DNA of 64,000 nt from Stereum hirsutum FP-91666 SS1 (Eukaryota > Basidiomycota > Agaricomycetes > Russulales > Stereaceae): contig NW_006763144.1 in assembly GCF_000264905.1 (NCBI RefSeq), forward strand, positions 1,121,648 through 1,185,647. Reading direction: 5' to 3'. Shown here piece by piece: positions 33,802 through 45,968 of this stretch. The notes under the pieces were generated by a model, which made no database searches, was not told where the DNA came from, and was given only the letters and a program-made list of their open reading frames with translations. Within the stretch, counting starts at the first letter, position 1; each line of letters starts with the position of its first letter. A program made the translations under genes and the position numbers.

Positions 33802-34231
33802 CGCTTCTCGGTCCCGTGATATTTTCTAATCCCGCCACCACTGACTCATGTGGCGTTCATAAATGTGGCCCATATGTGTGACCGTCAAGAGTCGAATTTG
33901 CGGGCAGCGAAAAATTCATGCCATCGATAGTCTAGGATACGGAGTCCCAGAATTTCCTAGTGCGCACAAGATAAATATAGAAGTCCCTCAAGATTTTTCT
34001 CACTGCCGCTTCAAGGGGTATCCGTGCAGAGAGAATAACAGAAGTCAACAAAGTTCAACAGCCCACGCGAAGTTCGTTCGGCAGCCGAGCAGGATCTCCC
34101 AGAGACCACTCAACGGCTGCCGAAAAAGAACAGTGAAAGAAAAGAAAAAGAACCCTCGATATAGATATCATGCTCATTAAACTGTACACCTCCCAGCGCT
34201 TTTCGAAAGACTTCTTGCTACGCCTACTCAG

Positions 34232-37025
34232 TCAAAATTTCCCATACGCTGGCTTTCCATCGATTGCTGTCGTCAGTACTTCAGTGGCCAAAATTTCCGA
34301 AGCCGGTATCTCCATGATGTCCTTGGAGAGGACAGTGAAGTCGGCTCGTTTTCCAGGCGTCAGCGACCCCAATGTGGATTCCGTGAACGATGCATACGCT
34401 GCGTCAAGAGTCATTCCTAGCAAAGAGGACATTCAATGGGTCAACTAAACTGCCGCTAAAAGACACCGACGTGTTCCACGTACCCTTCAAGGCTTCTTCG
34501 CGTGTGAGACGCTGCTCGGGGAACCTGAGGGAAGGCGACAGTTAAAAGAGAGTTCCCGCGATGTTAATCCTGAGCCGATGAATGCCTAAACTTACCATCC
34601 ATCTGGGCCGTGCGTGGACGTACCGTCCGGGGCAAGACGAGTGATAGCGGCGTAGAAGCCAGCCAAAGGATTGATGGTCTCGACCGGGCCGTCCGAACCC
34701 AAAGCAATCCGGGCACCATTGTCGATCATAGACCGGAAAGCATACAGCAGCTTCACGCGTTCAGGTCCCTGTGTACAAAGTCAGTCAAAGTATTGAGATG
34801 TCTGCAAAGTCATGCTTTGCCTACCAGCCGGTCTTCAGCGAAGTACATATCACTTGGTCTATAACGTCACAAGAGCAAAGGCTTAGAATAGTCGACAGTG
34901 TAAGGAAGAACGGAAGACCAACGCATGTGTGGGCTGTATACTCGCAATAACTAGACAGACATGCTGATTTGTTGATATCGAAAGCGCTCGAAGAAGAGAA
35001 GCATTGACATACCGCCAATCTTGCCCATCCGAGCCATATCAACGTGTCTGACCATCTGAGCATGCTCGATACGAGGGCGGAGGGCCGTTACATTCGCACC
35101 CTGGAGGGCTTCCTCGAATGCGTCGAGGACGATTGCGTTCGCCCGGTCTCCGATAGCATGAACGTTCTGATTCACGATGCGTCAGTAAGCGTGTTGTTGG
35201 CAGTATCGTGGTTACGGATCGCAGTACGAACCACTTGCCACTCATCCGCCAAGAATCGAGGTATGAAGGACCTTAGGACGCTCGGATCAGTCCTCATCAA
35301 CCCTCTTGTGGACGGATTATCCGTATAAGGTTCAAAGAGCTAGAGAATCACAGGAATGGATCAAAGGGGCATTAGCGGTTGCGTCTTGAAGTGAGCGTTT
35401 ACACTCACTGCCGATCCTCCGGACCGTAAGGCACCTAGATTTGTGGTTGCTCAGTCAGTGATCTTGAGCCACCGGCCCTGTTATACTCACCGTCAGCAAA
35501 TATCTTCACGCTCCGTGCAGTGAATCGCCCGTCAGCAGCGCCAATTATGGGCTTCGAAAGATTACCCCAATATGGTGCGTTCTCGTCGAAATATGTCATG
35601 CCATAGATACGAATCTGTATAGACATGCTGAGTGTGAGACTTCGAATTCCGGCTATATGAAGGGACGCACAGGTAACCTGTTTTCCTCTGCCAAGCTAGA
35701 AAACGTGCTGTTGAGTGCTCTAAACTGCAGCACTGCATATGTCAACTCATACTTACCCTTTGAAGAACTCCAAAGACTTCGGATCAAAACCTGCATCGTG
35801 AATCGATGTCAAGCCAAAGGAAAGCGCATCGTCAACCACGAGCCGGAACTGTTTCTCCAAATCGGCCTGTGTCGGAGGAGGCACGGGGACCAGAAGTTGA
35901 GCGTTATCGATCAGGCATCCTAGAGTACGACTTTGAGTTAAAACCATTCGAGGCATAGCAACGACTTCTGACCTGTCGGGTTACCGGCCTCGTCCCTGAT
36001 GATGAATCCTCCCTCAACAGTGCCAGGAAGAGGGTACATTTCTTTAAGCACTTTTCCGTTTACCCAAAGAGCATGTCCGTCCTTGCTCTGCAGGACGACG
36101 CGACGATTCCGCACGATGGGATCCGCATCAAGAGCGGCCTATCGAGAAGTGTGAGCAAACTTCGCAAGCCGAAACTGATCAAACGTGGGGATACAGACAG
36201 CCGTTGGGAACTGCTGCCCTTCCCAGCGGGTATGGTCCCACCCCCAACCCATTACGATTTTCTCCTTGTCGCGTAAAATGTCAGGGTCTGACAAGATATA
36301 TTCCTTAACCAGAGTGGCCGCCGCTATTCGCCGGCATGAGTGATATGGAGCGTGAATCGGCCCTTAGTAGTAAACATACCTTCCGCGGTTTTGGCGGATT
36401 CAAGGGGGATGAGGCGGCTAGCCCCATACTCCAACATGTGGGCATGCGAGTCTATTTTTGATTGGTCAGTGGCTGAGTATCGTAATGTCGTCATGAGAAT
36501 ATATTCACCACTGAGGCCTGGCACAATAATCGCTCCCGTGTCGATGAAATGGGTAGGGAGGCGCAGCTGAGTTAGTGAGAGAGCCATGTTGCTTTGCCGG
36601 CCAGAAACCATCGCGAGCCAGCGACGCTGTACCTCCTCTGAGATCTCGAGAAATGAGCCGCTATTCATAATGATATGGATGGGGTAGTACTCACCAAAAG
36701 ATCCTGTATCGAGGATGGTCTTTCCGTCGACCACCAAGCATTGGACACGGGGGTTGGCAGGATCGACGGTATAGATGTTGGGTCCCTCTTTGGAGCACAC
36801 AGCGTATGTATCTCTGAGGCTACTCTCTCGAGCATGCAGAAAGATAAAATACAGTGCGGCAAGGGACACAGAACATGCCCAGAGCACTCTCTGTGCAGTT
36901 ATGAGAGAGGATTTGGACTGAGCTTGCGCTTTGGGAGATGGTGAGTTATGATCACGAGACTTTTCGGGCCTAAAAGCGGGCTCAGCAGGGCGCAACACAG
37001 GAGAGCGATTTCGGAGATCTGACAT
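34232..37025 (-). CDS. Membrane-anchored amidohydrolase (amidohydrolase family 3, YtcJ-like)
   Basis: Metal-dependent hydrolase of the amidohydrolase superfamily; substrate unknown (relatives act on amide, urea or formamide bonds). The N-terminus is cytosolic and basic (MSDLRNRSPVLRPAEPAF), followed by one membrane segment VLWACSVSLAALYFIFLHA, so a type II anchor is likely. The barrel then shows VPGLSDSHAHMLEYG (HxH metal motif), GWGWDHTRWEGQQFPTA, LTSIHDAGFDPKSLEFF, ARSVKIFADGALRSGGSAL, NVHAIGDRANAIVLDAFEEA, RPRIEHAQMVR and IALGSDGPVETINPLAGFYA. The C-terminal beta-sandwich strand reads LGSLTPGKRADFTVLSKDI. All metal-binding motifs of the family are seen. About 10 introns are implied; ATG 37025 is supported by the membrane segment that follows. 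Confidence 0.9.
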
Positions 37026-37906
37026 GGTCTGAGTGCCCTGGTGAAGTAGTAGGATGGGAATAGTATGGAAGCCTGGTCCAGCAACTTGCTTTTATATGTG
37101 AGCGGGTGGCATTTCGTGGGTAGAAATTAGAATGCTTCGAAACGCTGCTCACGGGAATTTTGCCGTCAATGATCAAATGAACACTGCCTCTCGCGAATGG
37201 CTTTCTCTAAGCGCTCGTTTGGCGCTCGACGACATACAAGCATAAGCGCCCAACTCCGGTATCTTGGCTTCGTACTAACTCCTCCAGAGTATCTTCGCGT
37301 CTGATTGGAAGCAAGTACGTTGCTGGCCGTTCATTGGGGTTGGGTTCTCATCACTTACCTGGGTAGTACATCATCCATGCTAGGAGAACACCCTTCCATG
37401 CCGCAATGAATGGGTTTAAGTATGAGAAACAGGATCGACCGATATAGCAAAGCGAAGATCGCGAACTATACAAGCGATTTAGAGTTCCAGTTCCTTTTGT
37501 CAGTCAGTTATCTGTGTCACAGTATCCAGTGATATGCCTTTTTTGAAACGAGTCGGATCTCTGAAATTGGTACACGACACTGGTGCTCCTGTCCTGTTGC
37601 ATGAATGGTGTGGCGGCCAGTTCTCTTCGGAGCGCCCAATGCTGATGCGAAAAGGCGTGAGACATTTCTCATTCGGGACGCCGAGCTGCCACCGCCGGAC
37701 GCCACGTTGGCAGTTCGGAGTGCGTCGTGTTGTTGCGCTGGCTGTGGCGCGCCAAGCGCTAACTCTCATCAACCACTGTCTCGAGTCTTTCGCTGTCAGC
37801 ATTCCTTTATTCGACCCCTCCTCCTGGACATACGTTTATCTGTGTCTTGTCCGAAAGTTTGCTCTTCACGACGCTGTTCGTGACAGCGTCGCGCGCTTAG
37901 GCCACC
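37026..37906. other. Divergent intergenic region, amidohydrolase / HRD1
   Basis: An 881-bp promoter interval. Overlapping frames at 37500-38077 on both strands conflict and do not resemble known proteins. A GCGTCGCGCGC stretch lies about 25 bp before the HRD1 ATG. Confidence 0.45.
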
Positions 37907-40563
37907 ATGGATGCTCTTCGACCCAGACTTCATTCCGTGGCAGGATCGCTCATTTCTCATCGGCTGCTCCTCTATACTTTGTCGTCTACCGTTGCTGTTT
38001 CCGCTGTGATAGCCAACGCCTTGCGCATTCACAGTAACTTCTACTCCATCACAGTCTATCTTTCTAAGAGTGGACACAGTGTCCTAGTGCGTCATTTCAT
38101 TGAACTGTATGCTTGGTGTCTGCTTACCAAACTATGTTAGGTTCTTGCGAACTTCTGTATTCTCGTTTTCTTAGTATGTGGGAGAATCTTGCAACAGGTG
38201 TTCTTTGGATCTTTGAGGCCTCTCGAGGTGGAGGTACGTCGTAGTCGCCCAATCTCAGAAGTCTCTGTACGCTAACACAGACATCTAGCGTCTTTATGAA
38301 CAAATGCGCTTCTCAATCCCAGAATCTCTGCTCGCATTCACAATGTTTCGTGATGAGCTCGACGTACCGTTTGCATTTATGTTCGGCTTTCTCCTATTTG
38401 TCAAATGCTTTCACTGGCTCATGGCTGATCGAGTTGAATGGGTATGTGACATCCCGTTGTGCGGTGTAATACTGGCTCACATCTATATAGATGGATCAAA
38501 TGCCCTATCCAGGCCCGTCCACGCTATTCCACCTTCGAATCAACACTCTGTTTTGCATTCTATGGGTCGTCGACTTCGTGATGTTCATCGTCGCCTTAGA
38601 GAATATGTTGGCCAACGGTATCACGGGCATGGTGCTATTCGCGAGCGAGGTGAGCTCATCTCGTGTATTCACATCTGAATATATCATATAACATAAGTTA
38701 TGAAACTAGTATGCGATTCTGATGACCATTGCCACGAACTCCATGTTGAAATACCTGCTTTCCGTTTTGGAACTTCGCCGTGCAGCTTCGCGGGGAGGCG
38801 AAAACGCACCGCCATGGGAGAACAAGAGCATGTGGGTTTTCTATGTCGAACTATGGACGGGTATGTCCTATCTTTTCAAAAGTTGTACTGCTTTTACTCA
38901 ATCGTGTGCAGATTTCATCAAGCTGGCCACCTATCTGGTATTCTTTGCCGCTATGGCCTTTTACTACGCCGTTCCTCTCAACCTACTGCGCGATATCTTC
39001 ATGACCGGCCGGTCATTCATCACACGCCTTGGGGCGCTGGTACGGTACCATTCTGCAACCCGTAACATGGATGAGCGCTATCCAAACGCAACTGAAGAGG
39101 AGATGACCTCCATGAACGACCGAACATGTATCATCTGTCGAGAAGAAATGGTCGCAGCAGCCTCTCGCGATGGAGCAACACCAGCAACGCAGCCGGCAGC
39201 TCCTGATGGGCCAAACATGACGCCTAAGAAGTTGCCTTGCGGGCACATATTTCACTTTAGCTGCCTTCGTTCATGGCTAGAGCGGCAACAAAGCTGTCCC
39301 ACTTGGTAAAGCTTCAGTTCGATGACTACGGTTTATCACCATTGACTGATGTACCATCCTTCTAGCCGACACACCGTTCTGGAAACAAACCCTCAACCGA
39401 CGCGGAGGCCACAGCAGGGTGCCACTCGTGCGCCGGCGCCTCAACCAGGACAGGCAGGCGCCCAGGCCCGACCGCAACCACCCCATGGCTTTGGCAACGC
39501 CCTTCGTGGTATCCTTGGTTTTCCTGCGCCACCAGCAGCTCAGCCTCCTCCACTCATTCCGGCTGGACTACATCCATTTGGTCATGCAGGAGGTCAAATA
39601 CCCCAGAATCCGTGGGGTCAATATCCACCTCCGGGCTATCAACCGCAACAGCTTCAGGCCCCGCCTGTCTTTCATGGGTTCTTTGGTCCAGGTGGTGTCT
39701 GGCAACCATGGCCTTTAGCTCCGCCCGATCAGGCTGCTGCTCATCCGCCTGCCAATGACGCCCAGGCAGGACCCTCGACGCCGTCAACCGTCCCTACTCG
39801 CACATCTTCTGCGCCGCCCGATCCTCCACATAATTCTGCACCAGCGCCTCACAACACCTCTCCTGCGGTCCCCACTACGCCTCCTGACCAGGCAGACGAA
39901 GACGCGTCTGGCCCGTCGAATCCCAGGGAAGCCGCTGCTGCGGCAGCTTTACGGAGGTTTGGGTCTGGTAGTAATGCCCCTCAGCGAAACGACTCTGCCA
40001 ACCCTCGCGATCAAACCGCGCGTGCAACTCCTACTGCAACAAACAACGCTCTACCCCCGTCTCTCCCTAGCACGTCGACGTTGCCCAACGGGTTCGCACA
40101 ACGGCCGAACGTTCCCTCCCTCATACCTCTCTCTCACCTTCCACCAACTTTGGCCCCCAATGCCGCAATAGGCCACCAACGACCAATTCCGTCTACATTT
40201 AGAAGTGATCACGACGATACCTTCACACCGTCACTGTTGCCGCCAACGTTGACCGACGAGCAGCTCTCGCGCCTGGATACTCTCACCCGGGAGGCAATCG
40301 ACGAGAGACTGAGGATCTTGGAGAATATCTCGAGCACGGTCCAACGCTGCGTCGAGGATCTGACACGAGTGAGGAGTGTGTTGCCGGCGTCCTCTGCGAC
40401 TGGCAATGGCTCCGCTCGGGAGAATGGGAGTGCGCCCGAAACTGTACCTACGTCAAAGGCAAACGAGACTGAGGCTTCTTCGAGTGCGAGAGCGGCGGAG
40501 AAAAAACCGGAGCAAGAGCCTGTTGTGGTGAGCGTCTCGAGTGAGGAAGAGGATCAGGCGTAG
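37907..40563 (+). CDS. HRD1: E3 ubiquitin ligase Hrd1/synoviolin (ER-associated degradation)
   Basis: Hrd1 forms the retrotranslocation channel and is the RING ligase for misfolded ER proteins. The N-terminal half is a series of membrane segments over several exons: LLLYTLSSTVAVSAVIANAL, LANFCILVFLVCGRILQQVF, FAFMFGFLLFVKCFHWLMAD, LFCILWVVDFVMFIVAL, ATYLVFFAAMAFYYAVPLN. A RING-H2 follows (around residues 300-360): CIICREEM, a long insert rich in Ala/Pro, then LPCGHIFHFSCLRSWLERQQ and SCPTCRHTVL. An intron splits the last cysteine pair. The remaining 400 residues are Pro/Ala/Gln-rich and disordered, with a short helix EAIDERLRILENISSTVQRC and an acidic end VSVSSEEEDQA. The start ATG sits in a perfect vertebrate-style Kozak context, GCCACCATGG. 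Confidence 0.94.
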
Positions 40564-40790
40564 AGTCTGTGGAGCGTCTCTTCTTTCTGGGTTCGGATGC
40601 TTTGTGTAGGCATATATGTATATCAATGGAACTCTTGCATATTTTGTGCTCGCTTGGGGTGTCATGTTGTGATAATCGAGGAGCCCAGATACGTGGGTCA
40701 TGAACAATATATTTATGTCTTCATGTGCTTGGACGCGTCCATAGCACCGACGAAGGCTTAGTTCTGGTGATGATATATATAAGCCGCGTC

Positions 40791-40861
40791 AACAGTGTGC
40801 GGTTGTAAGACGATTGCCCTCGAAACAGTGTGCGGTTGTAAGACGATTGCCCTCGAAACAG
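40791..40861. repeat. Tandem 33-bp repeat, two perfect copies
   Basis: The unit starting AACAGTGTGCGG and ending GCCCTCGA is present at 40791-40823 and 40824-40856, and the first five bases recur at 40857. It sits in the 313-bp gap between the convergent HRD1 and AIM41 stop codons. Confidence 0.9.
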
Positions 40862-40876
40862 GACGCGCCAACGCAT

Positions 40877-41662
40877 CTATTGTGATTGCGACAAGAGAAC
40901 CTCCGCCCGCCTTTTGACTAGGTCTGGATCCACGGTAGATTTATCTACTTTTGAGTAGAACGTCTTGAAGAGTAAACCCATCGCTTTCCGAGAGTCCCCT
41001 TGCGGATGTCCTTGTTCGGAAAGAGCGGCTTTTAGAGCAGCGTCAACCTCCGCTTCGGAGAGAAGTGGTGGAAGATATGTGGCCAGAAGGTCTACTTCAC
41101 GCTGTTCCTTCTCTGCGAGATCCTCTCTGGAGGCCTGAGTGAACTGTTTGGCAGACTCGGCCTAGAAGGAAGTCAGATATAAGCGCTAACTTGATATTTT
41201 GACGAGCAAGAAAGGATGACAGCTTACCCGACGAGCGGTAGCCTTTTTGATGAGAGCTGCTATAGACGAGGATGATATCTTCTCGTCGTTTGCTTTTTTG
41301 TCAGCAGCATATACTTCTGCAAGGATAGACTATGTATAGTGTGCATTGTGAGATGACACGCAGGCTTCTGTGCTAGTCAGATGTCTCACTCACTCGGATG
41401 GTGGTCGATGTAACTGTATCTTTACTCTGAAGGGAAAAGAGAACAATCAACTATGGAGGCAGTTTCTCCGGAGGCATGGCCTACCCTCATTGACGACTTC
41501 AGGTCCGTCATAAGTCGTGTCCGGAGATCTGTTAGGAAAGGGCGTTCAGCCAAGAACAGGCATTCTGTTCACAGGGAAGTAGTCACCATCTGCTACAGCA
41601 GTATAATATCGAGCTTGGAGAAGTCTCCGCGAAGCTCGCATAGAAAGAAATGACCTGAACAT
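40877..41662 (-). CDS. AIM41: Aim41 / GatB-YqeY domain protein (mitochondrial)
   Basis: YqeY-like proteins share the tRNA-binding tail domain of GatB; yeast Aim41 is mitochondrial, with unclear function. The chain begins MFRSFLSMRASRRLLQARYY, an Arg-rich mitochondrial targeting peptide. Then come DLRTRLMTDLKSSMRSKDTV, TSTTIR and a segment with KISSSSIAALIKKATARR. The last exon gives AESAKQFTQASREDLAEKEQ, LLATYLPPLLSEAEVDAALK, GLLFKTFYSKVDKSTVDPDL and VKRRAEVLLSQSQ before TAG. The Asp-Leu-Ala-Glu-Lys-Glu and LPxxLSExE blocks are the YqeY hallmark. Alternative start: the inner Met at 41641. The gene is too fragmented by introns for its exons to be obvious as long frames. It converges with HRD1. 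Confidence 0.85.
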
Positions 41663-41723
41663 AGGACACAGAATTGGGGCTTGCTTGGGGCTGACTTGCT
41701 TGTAAAGGGACGGCGTGTAGGTG

Positions 41724-42131
41724 ATGGAGAAGAAACGGTCAACCACGGGGACTTCCGGAAGCAGAATCTCAACATCGTTGAGAAGGTTTCCGGAAATTGC
41801 CGATCCATCATTTCTTGAACTTACCAGCAATCTGTTCAAGCCACTAGAATCGCCCTCCGCAAGCAAGGGTCAGTACGAGCTTTTTCTATACCTCCAGAGG
41901 GTCCTTCAACTCAACCATTGGTAGGCGCAGACACTTTAAGTCTAAAGCTTGCTGTGGCCCTCTGGACTGACGCTGGTGGCCGCATCGACGCCGGGCTGAC
42001 TCATTCTTTGCACTTGCCGATCAAAACAAAGAATCTCCACTCAACTCTTGAGGTAGGTCGAAATAATGAGGTGTCTTATAGACTTTTTTGGATTACTGAC
42101 GCAGTTCCTGGTCTTTTCTCGCTCAAGCTAA
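41724..42131 (+). CDS. Possible small uncharacterised protein
   Basis: Three frames can be joined: 41724-41868 (MEKKRSTTGTSGSRISTSLR, then EIADPSFLELTSNLFKPLE); after an intron ending GCGCAG, DTLSLKLAVALWTDAGGRID and LPIKTKNLHSTLE; after a second intron, FLVFSRSS and stop at 42129-42131. Product about 98 residues, no recognised domain. It would start only 61 bp from the AIM41 ATG on the other strand. The introns fit local sizes, but the donor GTCAGT is not ideal. It could be a real conserved small gene, an unannotated 5' part of something else, or chance. Confidence 0.3.
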
Positions 42132-42180
42132 TACCCATATACACGCCCTGCCATTGATCCAACTCGGCATCACTCACACT

Positions 42181-43978
42181 ATGGAGTCGCCCCTACCACC
42201 GCTCCCTGCTTCAGGTACTTACATGCGGTCCATTCGCGATTCCTGTCGTCTGTTGAGAGAATCTCATAATATCCATGTGAGTCGACTGCACGGCTGTCAG
42301 AGAGTTAGGATCCGTGTATAGCGGTCCTCGTAAGCGCTCGCCACTGTACTCGGGTGTACCTCGATGGAGGTACAGAGGATCTGGGGTATTGCATGTGAAG
42401 CCAGCGGCGTCATCGAGCGCTCGCGGCATAAATATTTCTAGAGACTCGCGTCACAGCACTGGTCTCACATACAGCCGATGTAGCGCACCCTATCCTTAAG
42501 CTGACCTCTCTACTCACACACGACTGTCTGCGATGTGCGAGACCTTCTGCATCAAGGTTCAGGCCATATGAGCCGTCATATCTTTGTAGGAATATTCTGG
42601 AAATGCGATTACGATCAGCCCCCTCGGCTTCTTCTTACTCTATACGAGTTCCAGGACATACGCTGACCTGCCTCGATTCTGATCACATCACATAGATTGC
42701 TCCATCCAGCATCCAGCGTCTGTTACTTTCCGAGGCTTTCAGTTCAACCTATCACCGCATCTCCAAGACCTCACATGGTCTCGCTTTTCCTCTGAAATTC
42801 CCCTCGGCGCTCGCTGAACTGAACCTACTATCGATCCTGTCACTCCTCAATATCGCATCCGGTTACCGCGTTCCCTTGCACCAGCAGACAGGACGAGGAG
42901 CATGGGATTCCATTCGCGCGTTTGTCTTCGGACTGTATCTGTCGTCATCGATAGGGGCAGACGATGATCTACTCAGCGCCAAAGGGATGCGGTCTATCAG
43001 CGAGACGAAGATAGTAGAACTCATGGGGGTCAGCGTACACGTTGAGAGGCCTCATGAGAGTATACCAGGGGTGACGGTCGGGGAAGTCGGAGGTCCGATA
43101 CATGAGCTGGTGCAACTTTTGAAAACTCTCATGAATGAGACCGGCAACGTGCTCGTCAATGGCGGATACACCGACCTCGGAAGTTTCGTTCTGGAGGCTT
43201 TGAAGGAAGGTGAGAAGGCTACAAGACAGTCAGGCGACAAGACCGCTGCGGCAGAAGTCGTATTGGAACGAGTGAGCGCCTTCGTTTTAATCGAGTATTT
43301 TAACGAGCTTCTGATGTAACATCGTAGCTGGTCCGCGCAATTCCGGGATTCAGAGACATGGCAATCGTCAATGAACAGCGTAAGTCTTCCGCCCTTCAGG
43401 ATCGTACCTGCTGGGGTTCTCATCGTTTACTTCTAGCCGTGTACTGTTTCAAAAAAGCCTTGTTCTTGATCCATGGCGTCTCCATACGCTTTGGCTCTTC
43501 GTCCCCTTCTTCGGTCCCCATTCCCGAAACTTCCCATCTCCCAGTCTTCACGGACAATGTTCTTCCAAGCATTCTAGTCCATTTGGGCGTTCTCGACCTC
43601 ACTCAAGCCACACAATCCCTCATCTCGCTTTTTCCGGGTGCAGGGTCCGAAGAGTGCTTGATGTCTCTACTAGCGACCGCTCCATCGGATCCTCCCGAAG
43701 ATGCTACAAAAATGAATGAAAAACCATTACCGAAAGAAGGTCCTATCTTGACGACAGAACAATCTTACATCCTGCGTGCTGCTGCCATCGATGCGTGCGA
43801 GCTCATCGTGGAATACTCTCGGTCGATGGATACATCGGAGCTTCAGCAACTGCGCTTGGAATGGGTCAAGGACATCACACTCCCGGACTTGGATATGTGG
43901 CTATGGGCAGTTGCAAAGGATAGGAAGGACTACCGGGAGTTAGAGAGATTCGTTCTCCGAAATACCCTCTTCTTCTGA
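42181..43978 (+). CDS. QNG1: Queuosine 5'-phosphate N-glycosylase/hydrolase (DUF2419, queuosine salvage)
   Basis: This family releases queuine from queuosine 5'-phosphate so that eukaryotes can reuse the base for tRNA wobble modification. The first exon reads MESPLPPLPASG, then YMRSIRDSCRLLRESHNIH. Later exons give IAPSSIQRLLLSEAFSSTY, LNLLSILSLLNIASGYRVPL, GRGAWDSIRAFVFGLYLSSS, and ISETKIVELMGVSVHVERPH. Next are NVLVNGGYTDLGSFVLEALK and VRAIPGFRDMAIVNEQPVYC. The last exon gives YILRAAAIDACELIVEYSRS and ends VLRNTLFF. Order and length (about 450 residues) fit the DUF2419 family. No presequence or membrane segment is seen, so it is probably cytosolic. Confidence 0.9.
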
Positions 43979-45075
43979 TCTGTTGAGCTCATTGAACTAC
44001 GGTGTGTTTTTTTCGTGCCGAAGGCGTGCTTTGATCATTGAGTTCGACTTACATCTCTAGATTTGACTCCCCTAGCGGCTTTCAAGTTTATACCGAATCT
44101 TGCACGCGACCGCACTTTGTTGTATAGGCTATAGCCTTCACAATATAGTTCCATGAACCTAGTGTACGATATTGAAGGCACGGCTTCTCTTTTGCAGTCA
44201 TCTGTTCCCTATGTCAAGCATGGCTTGATCCCTCTACTGCTCTGAAGGAGTATCGCGCTCAACAGATACAGATAGACTCTGTTCCCTTGGGCCAGACTCT
44301 CAACCGGGGACTTATGAGTTGTCACCGTGACGGCTATCGTGCATCATCACTCTGTTCCTTGTGTAATCCTCGAGCTAGCCTGTTTTTCTGCCTTCCACGT
44401 GGTAGATGCCCTCTTCTCCTTAGCGTAGACATTCCCTCGCTGAGTTTGGGAAAGCTCTGTGGCGACGATTCACAAAGTTCGTCTGCTTCCTCACTCCACA
44501 CCAACCACTTCTTGCTGACTTCTGTGTAGAAGTTCATCTTGACAAGTCCATGCACGAGCCTCATGGCACCCCTCGCATACAACTTCTACACACATTCGAA
44601 CCTCGATATCATCCCGCTCTCAGATGCTCCACAGCGAATGAGCAAGTGATTCAATCGATCTTCCTATCCGAGCAAGTTCTGTACGCTGATTCTTCCAAAA
44701 GAAGTTCGCTCAATGAACGACCTGTGGTTTTCATCTTACATTCTCGGGGCCGGAGTTGAACCTTGCTCAAGTTCCTGGCTCATCTCAACTGCGAATGAGG
44801 ACAACTCCGACTATGCTCTGGTTAGAGCATACTAAGCTAGGGTGGGTAAGCATCCGTTCGCCGAGTCCCAATATAAGCGTCCTAACTGGTCTAAACTTAA
44901 CGGCTGGAGCCGTGGTGAGATTCTGTGCCACAGACTGATACGGAGGCGTACAGTGACGCGGATGCGGTCGTGTCAAGTCACACGATCGCAGAACAATCCC
45001 CAGTTACTCCCACAACACGAACAAATCTCAAGGGCTCGAATTCTAACACAGACGTTCCCTTATAGAACAGCAGTA
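43979..45075. other. Intergenic region
   Basis: Several short frames occur on both strands (for example minus 44334-44582) without recognised motifs or plausible splice partners. No repeat or RNA gene was noticed. Confidence 0.4.
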
Positions 45076-45968
45076 ATGCACGAGAACCTACCCTATGATC
45101 AATCACAGACCTACATTTTCCGACACGAAGCGCCGGTGGTCGAAGCCCACTCAATTGACTGGGCTTCGCATGCATTGTTGGCCTCTATTGGCCGCAAAGA
45201 AGGGCTGTTAAGCTTCGACGACGCTTGTTACATGATCGTCGCAGTCCGACCAACGACTTCTCAGACTTCTCTCAGGCCTCAGGAAGCGCCCTGCGAGATG
45301 GCAAACCTCGAAGATCTGACACTGAAAAACAGTAAGATGTCGAACATCGAAATCTTCCAGCGTCAATCGACTCTTCGAACATCTTTCATCTTTTCGTCTC
45401 ATTTGCTTAAATAAAATGCGCCCTGCATCTCAGATTGCCTCAGATCTAGAATTCGAGCCGGTGCTTTCTTCTTCTTCCATAGCTGTGTCGCTGGGTCGGC
45501 GTGTAAGTATAAGTTTCAAGCCCGAGACTTTTCGTGCTACACACGGATGTACGAAGACCTCAAAAGGGAAGCGCCCACAGCCTCTACGGAACCAGACGGA
45601 GCCCGGAACCCCTGGAATCCCAAAATTTCGTGGTGGGATGGAGAGCATCATATGCTCAAGGAGGTACATTGTATGGACTGCATCGATGCGGCACATGTTC
45701 GCAACACTGGGCGTGTAAATCATGTTCTTAATTTTCCATAACGTCTCTAGTAGCACCCATACCTCGAGGCCAAGGTACATATGTACCCGACGCGTCCCGA
45801 GAACTCGCATATTCACAGGCCTACAACACCAAACAAGGGCATACTCTCCGCCCGTGTCACTCCTACGGCCCTCTTTCGGAGCACGGTCCTCTCTCCGAGT
45901 CATTGGAATCGTCAGAAACGAAAGCGATCATCTATACGCTGGCCCCCGCAATATACAGGCCAAGTTAA
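45076..45968 (+). CDS. Uncharacterised protein, gene model by splicing logic
   Basis: Four exons can be joined. The first reads MHENLPYDQSQTYIFRHEAP, then DWASHALLASIGRKEGLLSF. After an intron with donor GTAAGATG comes NLEFEPVLSSSSIAVSLGR. Next is LKREAPTASTEPDGARNPWN, then WWDGEHHMLKEVHCMDCIDA. The last is PIPRGQGTYVPDASRELAYS, ending APAIYRPS with TAA at 45966-45968. No domain is recognised; one CxxC (CMDC) is present. Composition and splice sites look gene-like, but the intron before the last exon is short (about 41 nt) and the second junction is uncertain. It converges on NAD kinase. Confidence 0.42.
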
